Assembly (NCBI GenBank): GCA_964608405.1
Contig: CAZSNC010000003.1
Coordinates: 1 to 46,852 of the forward strand
DNA: 46,852 nucleotides
Direction of reading: 5' to 3'
Origin: GWB1-38-13 sp964608405
Lineage (GTDB): Bacteria > Patescibacteriota > Microgenomatia > UBA8517
Shown here: piece after piece, positions 25,453-33,035 of the stretch
Position numbering within the stretch: position 1 is the stretch's first letter
Layout of the letters: each line of letters starts with the position of its first letter
Made by a program: the position numbers and the translations under genes
Notes under the pieces: model-generated
The model's database searches: none
The model's input: only the letters and a program-made list of their open reading frames with translations
What the model was told of the DNA's origin: nothing

Positions 25453-26279
25453 AGCTCGTACTCGATATCGGCGGAACAAAAACACGCATTGGATTGATAA
25501 GTGATACATATCGACTTTTGGAAACTGAAATTTTACAAACAAAAAAGAAATACGAAGAAGGACTAAAAGAAATTTTGGATTTTGTTAAAGGGCGCGATGT
25601 AAGAATTTCGGATGCATGTATCGGAATTGCAGGAGTTTTTGATAAAGACAAAGAAAAACTTTATTCTTCGCCGAACATAAAAGGCTGGGTCGGAAAAGCA
25701 ATCAAAGCCGACTTTGAAAAGGGTTTATCTGCATTTGTAGTTGTGGAAAACGATGCGGCGTTATCTGCTCTTGGTGAGGCTGTATACGGAGCGGGAAAAG
25801 ATCAAAAGATAATTGCCTACCTAACTATCGGCACAGGTATCGGAGGGGCAAGGGTTGTTAATAAGAATATTGACGAAAGGGTGTACGGCTTTGAGCCAGG
25901 GCACCAAATACTTAATTTCACCTCCTCAGCGATCTCTTTTGAATCTTTAACTTCAGGAAAATCCTTAAAGAAAGTTTACGGCAAAGCACTGGAGGAAATT
26001 ACCGACAGACGGGTGTGGAGTAAAATTGCAAAAACAGTCTCCTGTGGAATTGGCAACATGGTGTGTTTTTGGTCGCCCGACATAGTGGTTTTAGGTGGAA
26101 GTGTTGCTTTGTCGGACTTATTTGATATGACCCAAGTAAGAGTTAGCGTCAAAAGCATTCTGGGGGGAATTTATCCTAAGACGCCGGAAATAAAAAGAGC
26201 GCTTTTGGGAGAATACTCCGGCCTGTGGGGGGGGATAGCATACCTAAACGATATTAAGTACCACAGCTCACCCGCTTAA
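25449..26279 (+). CDS. ROK-family sugar kinase (probable glucokinase)
   Basis: 276 residues. N-terminal phosphate loop LDIGGTKTRIGLIS, ACIGIAGVF, VENDAALSALGEAVYG with the catalytic-base aspartate (END), and the second phosphate motif YLTIGTGIGGARVV; FEPGHQIL keeps the E-x-G-H sugar-binding residues. The CxCGxxGC zinc motif that normally follows E-x-G-H in ROK proteins is absent: the segment reads NFTSSAISFESLTSG. The family phosphorylates glucose or related sugars with ATP. Context (a GH15 gene overlapping by 4 nt) makes glucose the likely substrate. Confidence 0.85.
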   Translation: MKLVLDIGGTKTRIGLISDTYRLLETEILQTKKKYEEGLKEILDFVKGRDVRISDACIGIAGVFDKDKEKLYSSPNIKGWVGKAIKADFEKGLSAFVVVENDAALSALGEAVYGAGKDQKIIAYLTIGTGIGGARVVNKNIDERVYGFEPGHQILNFTSSAISFESLTSGKSLKKVYGKALEEITDRRVWSKIAKTVSCGIGNMVCFWSPDIVVLGGSVALSDLFDMTQVRVSVKSILGGIYPKTPEIKRALLGEYSGLWGGIAYLNDIKYHSSPA

Positions 26280-26304
26280 ACCTCTTTTGTATTCAAAGAT
26301 AGTT

Positions 26305-26310
26305 TATAAT
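26305..26310 (+). promoter_or_regulatory. -10 element of the tgt gene
   Basis: Consensus TATAAT with exactly 6 nt before the ATG at 26317. It decides the start: the upstream in-frame codon at 26287 lies before the promoter. Confidence 0.6.
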
Positions 26311-26316
26311 ACACGT

Positions 26317-27399
26317 ATGATTAAACAGTTTAAGTCATTAAACGGTAAAAAATATCCGCTGCCGTTGTTTTTTCCAGATGCGACGCAGGCTGTTGTTAAG
26401 ACATTGGATTCGGTTGATATTGTGAACACAAAAACACCGGGGGTACTTGTAAACACTTATCATTTATATAGGGAGCTGGGAAAAGACCTTATAAAAAAAT
26501 TTGACGGTGTAAGAAGGTTTATGAATTTTGACGGTGCGATAATTTCCGACTCCGGGGGTTTTCAGGTAATGAGTCTTATCAAATCAAAAACAGGAAACGG
26601 AAAAGTTGACGACATAGGCATTTCCTTTTTTCCGACAAAAAAGAAAAAAGTTCTGCTTACCCCTGAGACTTCTATCGAATATCAGATTAAACTTAAAACG
26701 GATCTAATTGTAGTACTTGATGACTTTACTCCACCCAATGCTTCCTACGATGATGCGAAAATAACGGTTGAAAGGACTCTTAAATGGGCAAAAAGATGCA
26801 GGGAGACATATAACAAATATTATGAATTGGGAAGCGGACCGTATTTGATTGGTGTTGTACAGGGAGGAAGTTATCCTGACCTTAGAAAATATTGCGCCCA
26901 GTCTCTTGTGGAAATTGGGTTTGACGGGCTCGGGTATGGTGGTTGGCCGATTATCGAAAACAATGTATTTGATTACGAGTCGGCAAGAATTATTGCCGAG
27001 GCCGCACCGAAAAACTATTTACTTTACGGACTTGGCGTCGGGAAACCGAACGAAATAGCGGAGCTTTGTAAAATGGGTTACCAGATATTCGACTGTGTTC
27101 TTCCGACACGCGATGCTCGGCACGAGAGACTGTATGTGTACAATGCAGAAAAAGTTGAAGATATTAATTTGAATGAAGATAAATTTTACAGTTTTTACGT
27201 TCCTTCAAAACAGAAATATTACTTTGTCGATGAACCTATCAGTACTGCCTGTGATTGTTTAACCTGCAGGAATTATTCCAAAGCTTATTTGGCACATCTT
27301 TTTAGAATAAACGATATATCGGCAATGAGATTATCAACGATCCACAACCTTCGATTTTATTCGATTTTGATGGAAAAGTTACAAAACTACACGATTTAG
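26317..27399 (+). CDS. tgt: tRNA-guanine transglycosylase-family protein with unusual substrate loop
   Basis: 360 residues. Family motifs: NTYHLYRELG, ISDSGGFQVMS (catalytic-site Asp), GVVQGG, LYGLGVGKPNEIAELCKMG, FDCVLPTRDARH (nucleophile Asp), and a zinc site CDCLTC followed by H in STIHNL. These assign it to the Tgt superfamily, which swaps guanine 34 of certain tRNAs for preQ1 or queuine. In bacterial Tgt the base-specificity loop reads GGLxVGE; here the equivalent position reads GLGYGGWPIIENN, so substrate choice may differ (for example salvage of queuine). No other queuosine gene is in the window. Start chosen by the promoter at 26305. Confidence 0.85.
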   Translation: MIKQFKSLNGKKYPLPLFFPDATQAVVKTLDSVDIVNTKTPGVLVNTYHLYRELGKDLIKKFDGVRRFMNFDGAIISDSGGFQVMSLIKSKTGNGKVDDIGISFFPTKKKKVLLTPETSIEYQIKLKTDLIVVLDDFTPPNASYDDAKITVERTLKWAKRCRETYNKYYELGSGPYLIGVVQGGSYPDLRKYCAQSLVEIGFDGLGYGGWPIIENNVFDYESARIIAEAAPKNYLLYGLGVGKPNEIAELCKMGYQIFDCVLPTRDARHERLYVYNAEKVEDINLNEDKFYSFYVPSKQKYYFVDEPISTACDCLTCRNYSKAYLAHLFRINDISAMRLSTIHNLRFYSILMEKLQNYTI

Positions 27400-27433
27400 C
27401 AGATTCTTATTGTGTTAAAATAAAGGATAAAAT

Positions 27434-27922
27434 ATGAAGAAAGATGAAATTGGAAAGTCTACAAAAATTGTCTTTAATTGGAAAAATATTGCGCTGATTG
27501 TTGGTTTTTTTGTGTTATTATTAGGAACATCGGTAGTACTTATGTATCAAAACGGTTCATCGGACAATAGCGATAATAACAATACACAAAATTCCCAGAA
27601 GGGTTTGGTTGTTGAGGATGTATTAATCGGTAAAGGTAAAGAAGCCGTTAAGGGAAGTGAGATAACGGTTAATTATGCGGGAACTTTGGAAAACGGAACA
27701 AAATTCGACAGCTCTTATGACCGAAAAGAGCCTTTTCAGTTTGTTTTAGGTAATGGGGAGGTTATCGAAGGTTGGGATACAGGAATATTGGGAATGAAAG
27801 AGGGTGGAAAAAGGAAGCTGACGATACCTGCAAATTTGGGTTATGGTGAAAACGGAGCACCACCGGCAATACCTCCGAATGCTACACTGATTTTTGAGGT
27901 CGAGCTTCTGAAAGTGGAGTGA
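27434..27922 (+). CDS. Membrane-anchored FKBP-type peptidyl-prolyl isomerase
   Basis: 162 residues. A short cytoplasmic tail, one helix (IALIVGFFVLLLGTSVVLMY, ~17-36), a Ser/Asn linker, then a complete FKBP domain: EITVNYAGTLENGTKFDSS, FQFVLGNGEVIEGWDTGI, GMKEGGKRKLTIPANLGYG and ATLIFEVELLKVE. Active-site residues (Tyr of VNYAG, Phe and Asp of KFDSS, VIEGW, LGYG) are kept, so it should be an active foldase on the outer face of the membrane, helping exported proteins fold. A weak AAAGGA lies ahead of the ATG; a TAAAAT at 27416-27421 is a possible -10. Confidence 0.92.
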   Translation: MKKDEIGKSTKIVFNWKNIALIVGFFVLLLGTSVVLMYQNGSSDNSDNNNTQNSQKGLVVEDVLIGKGKEAVKGSEITVNYAGTLENGTKFDSSYDRKEPFQFVLGNGEVIEGWDTGILGMKEGGKRKLTIPANLGYGENGAPPAIPPNATLIFEVELLKVE

Positions 27923-27941
27923 TAATGATAAAATTGAGTTG

Positions 27942-28415
27942 ATGCAAAAACTCCCAATCTTCAACTATTTAAATACCACCTTTAAAACTTTTAAAGTTGG
28001 GAACCTTGACATTGCGGCAACTTATTGGGAAGCGGGGGCAATAATCCTATTGTTGTTTCTCCTGGTTTTTACACTCGCCCGGCTTCGCTATCTTTATGTG
28101 CATTGGAGTATGGGAAAAAGTGCCTGGGCAATGCTCTTTTGGGGAATGGTTTTGACAATTATCGTCGAGGCCTTTTTGATGCTTTCGGGGAGAACTATTT
28201 TTACCGAAATTATGGGTGTAAAAAATGTACCTAAGCCTTTCAGTACAGTTTTGGACATCGGAAGAAACCGATTAACAAATGTCTTGGGTGAAAAGAGTGA
28301 AATTCCCAGCTCCTTTGCTGAAATTAAGTTAAATTCTGAACATATGTATTCCTTATATAAAAATATGGATTCCGTTGAGTCGCAAAAACTTCAGGAGATT
28401 ATTTGCATGCCGTAG
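27942..28415 (+). CDS. Hypothetical membrane protein (157 residues)
   Basis: Two hydrophobic helices (EAGAIILLLFLLVFTLARLRYLY by position ~29-51, and MLFWGMVLTIIVEAFLMLSG ~64-83) separated by a short VHWSMGKSAW loop, then a polar C-terminal half of ~70 residues. No family is recognised. The ATG at 27942 is preferred over the TTG at 27939; TAAAAT with a preceding TGA (27926-27934) forms an extended -10 ending 7 nt before it. It lies immediately upstream of prfB. Confidence 0.6.
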   Translation: MQKLPIFNYLNTTFKTFKVGNLDIAATYWEAGAIILLLFLLVFTLARLRYLYVHWSMGKSAWAMLFWGMVLTIIVEAFLMLSGRTIFTEIMGVKNVPKPFSTVLDIGRNRLTNVLGEKSEIPSSFAEIKLNSEHMYSLYKNMDSVESQKLQEIICMP

Positions 28416-28418
28416 TTA

Positions 28419-28424
28419 TATAAT
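28419..28424 (+). promoter_or_regulatory. -10 element of prfB
   Basis: TATAAT placed directly after the stop of the 27942 gene, 22 nt before the prfB ATG; one of the few promoters here that predicts a real, though short (~16 nt), leader. Confidence 0.45.
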
Positions 28425-28446
28425 CTTATTCGTAACTGGTTTGTCT

Positions 28447-29532
28447 ATGAATGATTTAAAGGAGCGAATCGAAAAATTAAATATTGAGTTTGAGGAAATC
28501 TATAGGTTTCTCGACTTGGATTTGAAAAAAGATCAGATAAAGAAGTTAGAAGCCGATTCGACAAACCCCAATTTATGGGGTAATCAGGACAATGCAAGAC
28601 GAACCTTACAGGATCTTTCCGACCTGAAAAACGAAGTCTCCGAGATTGAGGAAACGCAAGGGGAGATTTCGACCTTAGTTTCGCTTTCGAAGGAATCTGA
28701 AATTTCCGATGATTTTGTTTCTGAGATCGGAAAACTTGAAAGTAGAGTGCAGAAACTGAAAGTAACAAGTCTCTTTACTGGAGAATTTGATACAAAGAAT
28801 GCGATATTGTCTTTACATGCCGGACAGGGAGGGACGGAGGCGATGGATTGGACAAGTATGTTGTTTCGGATGTATATGAGGTTTTGTGAAAGAAAAGGTT
28901 GGAAAGCAACGACACTCGATATTTCCGAAGGTGAAGAAGCCGGTATTAAAAGTGTGACGGTAAAAATTGAGGGAAAATATGCATATGGAAATTTGAGAGG
29001 CGAGTCGGGGACGCATAGGCTTGTAAGACAGTCTCCTTTTAATGCTGATAAACTTCGCCAGACGTCTTTTGCCTTGGTTGAAGTTTTACCGGAATTTGAG
29101 GCAACCGATCTTCCCAATATTGAGATTAAGGAGGAAGATTTAGAATGGTCTTTCTTCCGTTCATCGGGCAAGGGTGGACAGAACGTCCAAAAAGTTTCGA
29201 CGGCAGTAAGGTTAAAACACATCCCAACGGGCATTGTTGTATCGGCGCAAACCGAAAGGTTCCAAGTTCAAAATCGAAAGTACGCACTCGAACACTTAAG
29301 GGCCCTTTTGTGGGTGAGAAAAAAAGAAGAAGAGAAAAATCAAAGAGAAAGTATCAAAGGCGAATACAGACCTGCTTCCTGGGGGAATCAGATAAGGTCA
29401 TACGTTCTTCATCCTTATAAAATGGTTAAAGATTTGAGAACGGAGTATGAAATATCAAATCCCGATACAGTTTTGGATGGTGATCTCGATGCTTTTATTG
29501 AGGCGGAACTGAAGTTGCCGACTGAGTATTAG
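28447..29532 (+). CDS. prfB: Peptide chain release factor 2
   Basis: 361 residues. The stop-codon recognition tripeptide SPF (RQSPFNADK) marks RF2 (UAA/UGA) rather than RF1, and the catalytic GGQ is in SSGKGGQNVQKVST. GQGGTEAMDWTSMLFRMY is also typical. It starts at ATG 28447; upstream extension to 28375 overlaps the previous gene and is not credible. In E. coli and many bacteria prfB contains an in-frame UGA after ~25 codons that requires a +1 shift. Here the equivalent place (RFLDLD) reads CTC GAC in one continuous frame, so that autoregulatory shift is absent. Confidence 0.97.
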   Translation: MNDLKERIEKLNIEFEEIYRFLDLDLKKDQIKKLEADSTNPNLWGNQDNARRTLQDLSDLKNEVSEIEETQGEISTLVSLSKESEISDDFVSEIGKLESRVQKLKVTSLFTGEFDTKNAILSLHAGQGGTEAMDWTSMLFRMYMRFCERKGWKATTLDISEGEEAGIKSVTVKIEGKYAYGNLRGESGTHRLVRQSPFNADKLRQTSFALVEVLPEFEATDLPNIEIKEEDLEWSFFRSSGKGGQNVQKVSTAVRLKHIPTGIVVSAQTERFQVQNRKYALEHLRALLWVRKKEEEKNQRESIKGEYRPASWGNQIRSYVLHPYKMVKDLRTEYEISNPDTVLDGDLDAFIEAELKLPTEY

Positions 29533-29541
29533 AGCTGTTAC

Positions 29542-29570
29542 TTGTCACATATTTTTTGTTAATGTATATT
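29542..29570 (+). promoter_or_regulatory. Promoter of the 29577 gene
   Basis: TTGTCA (29542-29547), 17-bp spacer, TATATT (29565-29570), then 6 nt and the ATG at 29577. It decides the start: the earlier in-frame codons (29556, 29562) fall within the promoter. Confidence 0.6.
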
Positions 29571-29576
29571 GATAGT

Positions 29577-30107
29577 ATGCAATCGGATAGTATTTTAACA
29601 CCACAGCCGACCGACTCTAAGCAACCACAACAGCCAACGGTAAATTCGTCCCCAACCATACCTATTGAGAAGCCTCTTGTAAAACCCCTGACAAGTAAAA
29701 AATTCAATAAATCGACGATATTTACGATATTGGGTTCATTTGTCATTGTTGTCCTGGGGGTTGCAACAGGATGGTTTTTGGCCGGAAAAGGCACGTCAAC
29801 TACGACAAAGGAGAATCAGATATCGGGTCAGACAACGTCGGGTAAGGTGGTTGATGAGGCCGGCATAGGCGATGAAAGTTCATATGCAACATCGGTTGAA
29901 GGGACTCTTAAAGAAGGTGGAATTAAAGGGGAAGGTACTCATTATATTGATCGCGGGTTGGGAGAGAGTAAATATGTGTATTTAACCTCCTCCGTTGTTG
30001 ACCTTGACAGCTTTGTCGACAAAAAAGTTACCGTCTGGGGTGAAACCATATCGGCCAAGTACGCCAGTTGGATGGTGGATGTTGGCAAGATTAAAGTGAC
30101 GAAATAA
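29577..30107 (+). CDS. Single-span membrane protein of unknown function
   Basis: 176 residues. A Pro/Gln/Thr-rich cytoplasmic tail (~45 residues) precedes one helix (IFTILGSFVIVVLGVATGWFL), a Gly/Ser/Thr linker, and an outer domain of ~100 residues with the sequence YATSVEGTLKEGGIKGEG, YVYLTSSVVDLDSFVDKKVTVWGE and WMVDVGKIKVTK. The domain looks like a small beta-barrel of OB type, judged only by strand pattern. A monocistronic unit between prfB and ftsE, with its own promoter. No family is recognised. Confidence 0.6.
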   Translation: MQSDSILTPQPTDSKQPQQPTVNSSPTIPIEKPLVKPLTSKKFNKSTIFTILGSFVIVVLGVATGWFLAGKGTSTTTKENQISGQTTSGKVVDEAGIGDESSYATSVEGTLKEGGIKGEGTHYIDRGLGESKYVYLTSSVVDLDSFVDKKVTVWGETISAKYASWMVDVGKIKVTK

Positions 30108-30128
30108 TTCTTCTAATTGATTTCATAT

Positions 30129-30157
30129 TTGTCCAACTTAATAAATTTTGTTAATCT
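30129..30157 (+). promoter_or_regulatory. Promoter of ftsE
   Basis: TTGTCC (30129-30134), 17-bp spacer, TAATCT (30152-30157), 6 nt, then the ftsE ATG at 30164. Predicts a leaderless ftsE message. Confidence 0.55.
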
Positions 30158-30163
30158 TAAGGT

Positions 30164-30889
30164 ATGCTCAAATTGGAAAACGTTGTTAAGACATTTGGCA
30201 GTATCAAAGCATTGGACGATATTTCTTTTGAGGTAGGTGACGGCGAGTTTATTTTTGTTACGGGCCCATCTGGATCCGGAAAGAGCACAATTATAAAACT
30301 GATACTTCAACAAATACTTCCCGACTCCGGTCAAATTATTCTGGATGATTATAGAGTGGGAAGTTTAAAACCAAACGAACTTGCAAAAATGAGACAGAAA
30401 ATCGGGGTGGTGTTTCAGGACTTTAAAATGATTAACGAAAGGACGCTTGGAGAAAATATCGAAATAGCACTGGCAGTTGCCGGGGTACCGCAAAAAGAGT
30501 GGAAGGAGAGAGTTACCCATGTTGCGGAACTCGTTGGATTGGGAAAGAAATTAAACTACTTTCCACTTCAGCTTGCCGGAGGAGAGTTGCAAAGAGGATC
30601 TTTGGCAAGGGCTTTGGTAATTAATCCGGCAATAATTTTGGCAGATGAACCCACAGGCAATCTCGATTGGGGAACTGCAGAAGGAATAATTGAACTGTTT
30701 GAAAAGATTAATGAAGAAGGAAAAACCATAATTATGGCAACACACCATCTTGGGATTATTGAAAAACACAAAAACAGAACAATTGTTCTTAAAGACGGCA
30801 AAATAGTTTCCGATAGCGGCGAGAAAAAAAATACCAAGAAACAAGAAAAAGAGAAAGAAGAGAGAAAAAACGACAGTGACAAGGACTGA
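30164..30889 (+). CDS. ftsE: Cell-division ATP-binding protein FtsE
   Basis: 241 residues. Walker A GPSGSGKST (~36-44), Q-loop VVFQDFKM, signature LAGGELQRGSLARAL, Walker B IILADEPTGNLD and switch His in MATHHLG. The pairing with ftsX identifies it within the MacB/LolD/FtsE group. It powers FtsX-dependent activation of peptidoglycan hydrolases at the septum. Odd feature: after the normal end (~215) there is a Lys/Glu-rich tail (KKNTKKQEKEKEERK...) that could bind the membrane or partner proteins. The ftsX ATG follows 12 nt after the stop. Confidence 0.95.
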   Translation: MLKLENVVKTFGSIKALDDISFEVGDGEFIFVTGPSGSGKSTIIKLILQQILPDSGQIILDDYRVGSLKPNELAKMRQKIGVVFQDFKMINERTLGENIEIALAVAGVPQKEWKERVTHVAELVGLGKKLNYFPLQLAGGELQRGSLARALVINPAIILADEPTGNLDWGTAEGIIELFEKINEEGKTIIMATHHLGIIEKHKNRTIVLKDGKIVSDSGEKKNTKKQEKEKEERKNDSDKD

Positions 30890-30895
30890 TACAAT
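30890..30895 (+). promoter_or_regulatory. Internal -10 element before ftsX
   Basis: TACAAT beginning one nucleotide after the ftsE stop and ending 6 nt before the ftsX ATG. It suggests that ftsX can also be expressed on its own leaderless message. Confidence 0.4.
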
Positions 30896-30901
30896 AAATA
30901 T

Positions 30902-31816
30902 ATGAACATCCATTATAAGACTGCTATAAACAATATTAGGCGCTCGCCTTTCCAGGCTCTTGCGGCGGTTTTTGTACTGTTTGTCACTTTTTTTGTTTCG
31001 TCTATCCTGGTTGTTTTTATATATTCCTCCAACCAGTTAATAAAATATTACGAAACCAGGCCGCAAATTATTGCTTTTCTTAAAGATACGGCTAAAGAGG
31101 AAGAAATTAATACTCTTAAGTCCCAATTTGAAGCAGATAGCAGGCTCAAGAAAGTGAATTATGTAACAAAAGAACAGGCTCTTGAAATATACAAGAAGGC
31201 AACCAAAGATAACCCTCTTCTTTCGGAACTTGTTTCCCCTTCGGTTTTTCCGGCAAGTTTGGAATTTTCGGTATCAGACCTTTCTTATGCGGAAACAGTA
31301 ATTTCCGAAGTAAAGACAAATGATATTGTCGACGAGGTCGGATATACGGCAAGTTTGGGAGGTGAAGAGAGTTTGACGGACGTTGTCTCAAGACTTAGGC
31401 AGATTGCATATTACATCAGGTTAACGGGGGGAATATTTATCGGATTTTTACTCGGCACTTCTCTGATACTGATGATTGTCATAATCAGTATGAAGATGTC
31501 CACCAGAAAAAGCGAAATTGAGATCCTTGACCTTATTGGAGCAACACACGCTTTTGTGAGGGCACCCGTTCTTATTGAGTCACTTATTTACACCCTTGTT
31601 GGTGTACTTGTCGGCTGGTTTATAAGCCTACTAATAGTATTATACCTGTCGCCTTCGTTGTTTAGATACTTTCAGGATATACCGGTGCTGCCGTCTGACA
31701 CCTTAAGACTTTTAGGATTCTTTGGCCTGATTCTTGTCGGTGAAATAATTATCGGTCTTATGCTTTCTTTGGCGGGGAGTGTTTTGGCGGTAGCCCGTGC
31801 CAGAAAAAGAAAATGA
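30902..31816 (+). CDS. ftsX: Cell-division membrane protein FtsX
   Basis: 304 residues. N-terminal NIRRSPFQALAAVFVLFVTFFVSSILVVFIY contains the first helix. It is followed by a ~125-residue extracellular loop with the FtsX pattern PQIIAFLKDTAKEEEI, VTKEQALEIYKK and VFPASLEFSV, then three helices with the conserved KSEIEILDLIGATHAFVRAPVLIESL segment (by position ~200-225). FtsX couples ATP hydrolysis by FtsE to extracellular wall hydrolases or their coiled-coil activators. Its stop overlaps the start of the downstream coiled-coil/M23 gene (ATGA), so the hydrolase partner is translationally coupled to it. Confidence 0.95.
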   Translation: MNIHYKTAINNIRRSPFQALAAVFVLFVTFFVSSILVVFIYSSNQLIKYYETRPQIIAFLKDTAKEEEINTLKSQFEADSRLKKVNYVTKEQALEIYKKATKDNPLLSELVSPSVFPASLEFSVSDLSYAETVISEVKTNDIVDEVGYTASLGGEESLTDVVSRLRQIAYYIRLTGGIFIGFLLGTSLILMIVIISMKMSTRKSEIEILDLIGATHAFVRAPVLIESLIYTLVGVLVGWFISLLIVLYLSPSLFRYFQDIPVLPSDTLRLLGFFGLILVGEIIIGLMLSLAGSVLAVARARKRK

Positions 31817-32976
31817 GACAGATACTAAAAAAATTATTTTTTTTCCTTGTAATAATAGCCTCTTTTTGGATTCTTCCTACGTATATTAATGCTCAGACAG
31901 ATGAGGAAAGGTTGAGGAGATTGGGTGACGAAATAACACAGTACGAGAAAGAGCTTGAAAGGCTGGGTGCCGAATCCAATACTCTTTCCAATCTCATTGC
32001 ACAATATAATACCCAGATTAAACTAACCCAACTCAAAATTTCTCAAACGGAGGAAAAAATTCTTCTTTTAGGGGGGAGAATTGAACAACTTGGAGATTCG
32101 CTAAAAGCACTTAACAACGCCTATATGGAAAGGGTTGTTAAAACCTACAAAATGTCACGTTTTTCGGAAGGGTATTTACTTCTTTTTACATTGCAAAATC
32201 TTGACGATGCGATCAATAGCTTTAATTACTTAAAGAAACTTCAAGAGGCAGATATTGATCTACTGGAGCGACTGGAGAAAGCACAAAACCTTTACGAACA
32301 GGAAAAAAGCGGACAGGAGACGCTGCAAAAAGAGCTTGAAACGCAAAAGGCTTCTCTCTCATCGCAAAAAAATGCCAAAGCGCTTCTTCTTCAACAAACA
32401 AAAAACGACGAGAAAAAGTATCAGTCTCTTCTTGCTGCAGCGAAGGCTGAATTGGAGGCAATTCAGGCAATTATTGCGGGTAAGGGAGACGAAACGCAGG
32501 TCCGGCATGTCGGTGAAGGAGAAAGAATAGCCTCGATAATTACCGGTGCTTCGTGTAACTCAAGCGGCACGCATCTTCACTTTATTGTCGCACAAAACAG
32601 AATTGTCCAAAATCCGTTTAGCTATCTTCGTAGCGGTGTATCTTATGAGAATTGTTCCGGCTCCTCATGTGGAAGTTCTGATGGGGATTCGTTCTCACCC
32701 TCTGGGTTGTGGAACTGGCCGATTAACGAGCAAATTAAATATACTCAAGGTTATGGAAGTACCTGGGCGATTAGAAATTCCTGGGTAGGAAGAATTTATA
32801 ATTTCCATAACGGTATTGACCTCGACAGCAATTCCTCAAAGGATGTAAAGTCGGTAAAAGCAGGTGTTCTTTACAGAGGAAGTTACATTGGTTACAACGG
32901 CTGTAGGTTAAGATATGTCAGAGTTGATCATGACGATTCCGAAGTAGATACTTTTTATCTTCACATCAACTACTGA
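31813..32976 (+). CDS. EnvC-like coiled-coil protein with circularly permuted M23 domain
   Basis: 387 residues. Signal peptide 1-~28 (LKKLFFFLVIIASFWILPTYINAQ), then a long coiled coil (~30-220) as in EnvC and PcsB, the known partners of FtsX. The C-terminal region holds both halves of an M23 (LytM) fold in swapped order. The motif GTHLHF with catalytic HxH (His254, His256), followed by NPFSYL, comes first. The zinc motif HNGIDL (His332, Asp336), V-S-V-KAGVLYRGS and a final YLH (His384) come last, and the protein ends there. In ordinary M23 domains HxxxD precedes HxH. All metal and catalytic residues appear kept, so it could be an active endopeptidase. ATGA overlap with ftsX. Confidence 0.8.
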   Translation: MRQILKKLFFFLVIIASFWILPTYINAQTDEERLRRLGDEITQYEKELERLGAESNTLSNLIAQYNTQIKLTQLKISQTEEKILLLGGRIEQLGDSLKALNNAYMERVVKTYKMSRFSEGYLLLFTLQNLDDAINSFNYLKKLQEADIDLLERLEKAQNLYEQEKSGQETLQKELETQKASLSSQKNAKALLLQQTKNDEKKYQSLLAAAKAELEAIQAIIAGKGDETQVRHVGEGERIASIITGASCNSSGTHLHFIVAQNRIVQNPFSYLRSGVSYENCSGSSCGSSDGDSFSPSGLWNWPINEQIKYTQGYGSTWAIRNSWVGRIYNFHNGIDLDSNSSKDVKSVKAGVLYRGSYIGYNGCRLRYVRVDHDDSEVDTFYLHINY

Positions 32977-33001
32977 AGATTAACAATTGAGGAAATATCT
33001 A

Positions 33002-33029
33002 TTAACATTGAATAAATTCCTTGTATTAT
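33002..33029 (+). promoter_or_regulatory. Promoter of the lamin-tail protein gene
   Basis: TTAACA (33002-33007), 16-bp spacer, TATTAT (33024-33029), 6 nt, then ATG at 33036. It sets the start; the TTG at 33021 overlaps the promoter. Confidence 0.55.
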
Positions 33030-33035
33030 TTGCAC

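Noticed and set aside
26287..26316. Ten-codon N-terminal extension of the tgt gene
   Set aside because: It runs through a consensus TATAAT that is placed exactly 6 nt before the ATG at 26317; the family also normally begins at this second site.
28375..28446. N-terminal extension of prfB
   Set aside because: It overlaps the end of the preceding gene and contains the prfB -10; RF2 homology begins at MNDLKERIE.
28584..29234. Long antisense frame opposite prfB
   Set aside because: Ser/Phe/Pro-rich antisense shadow of a highly conserved gene.
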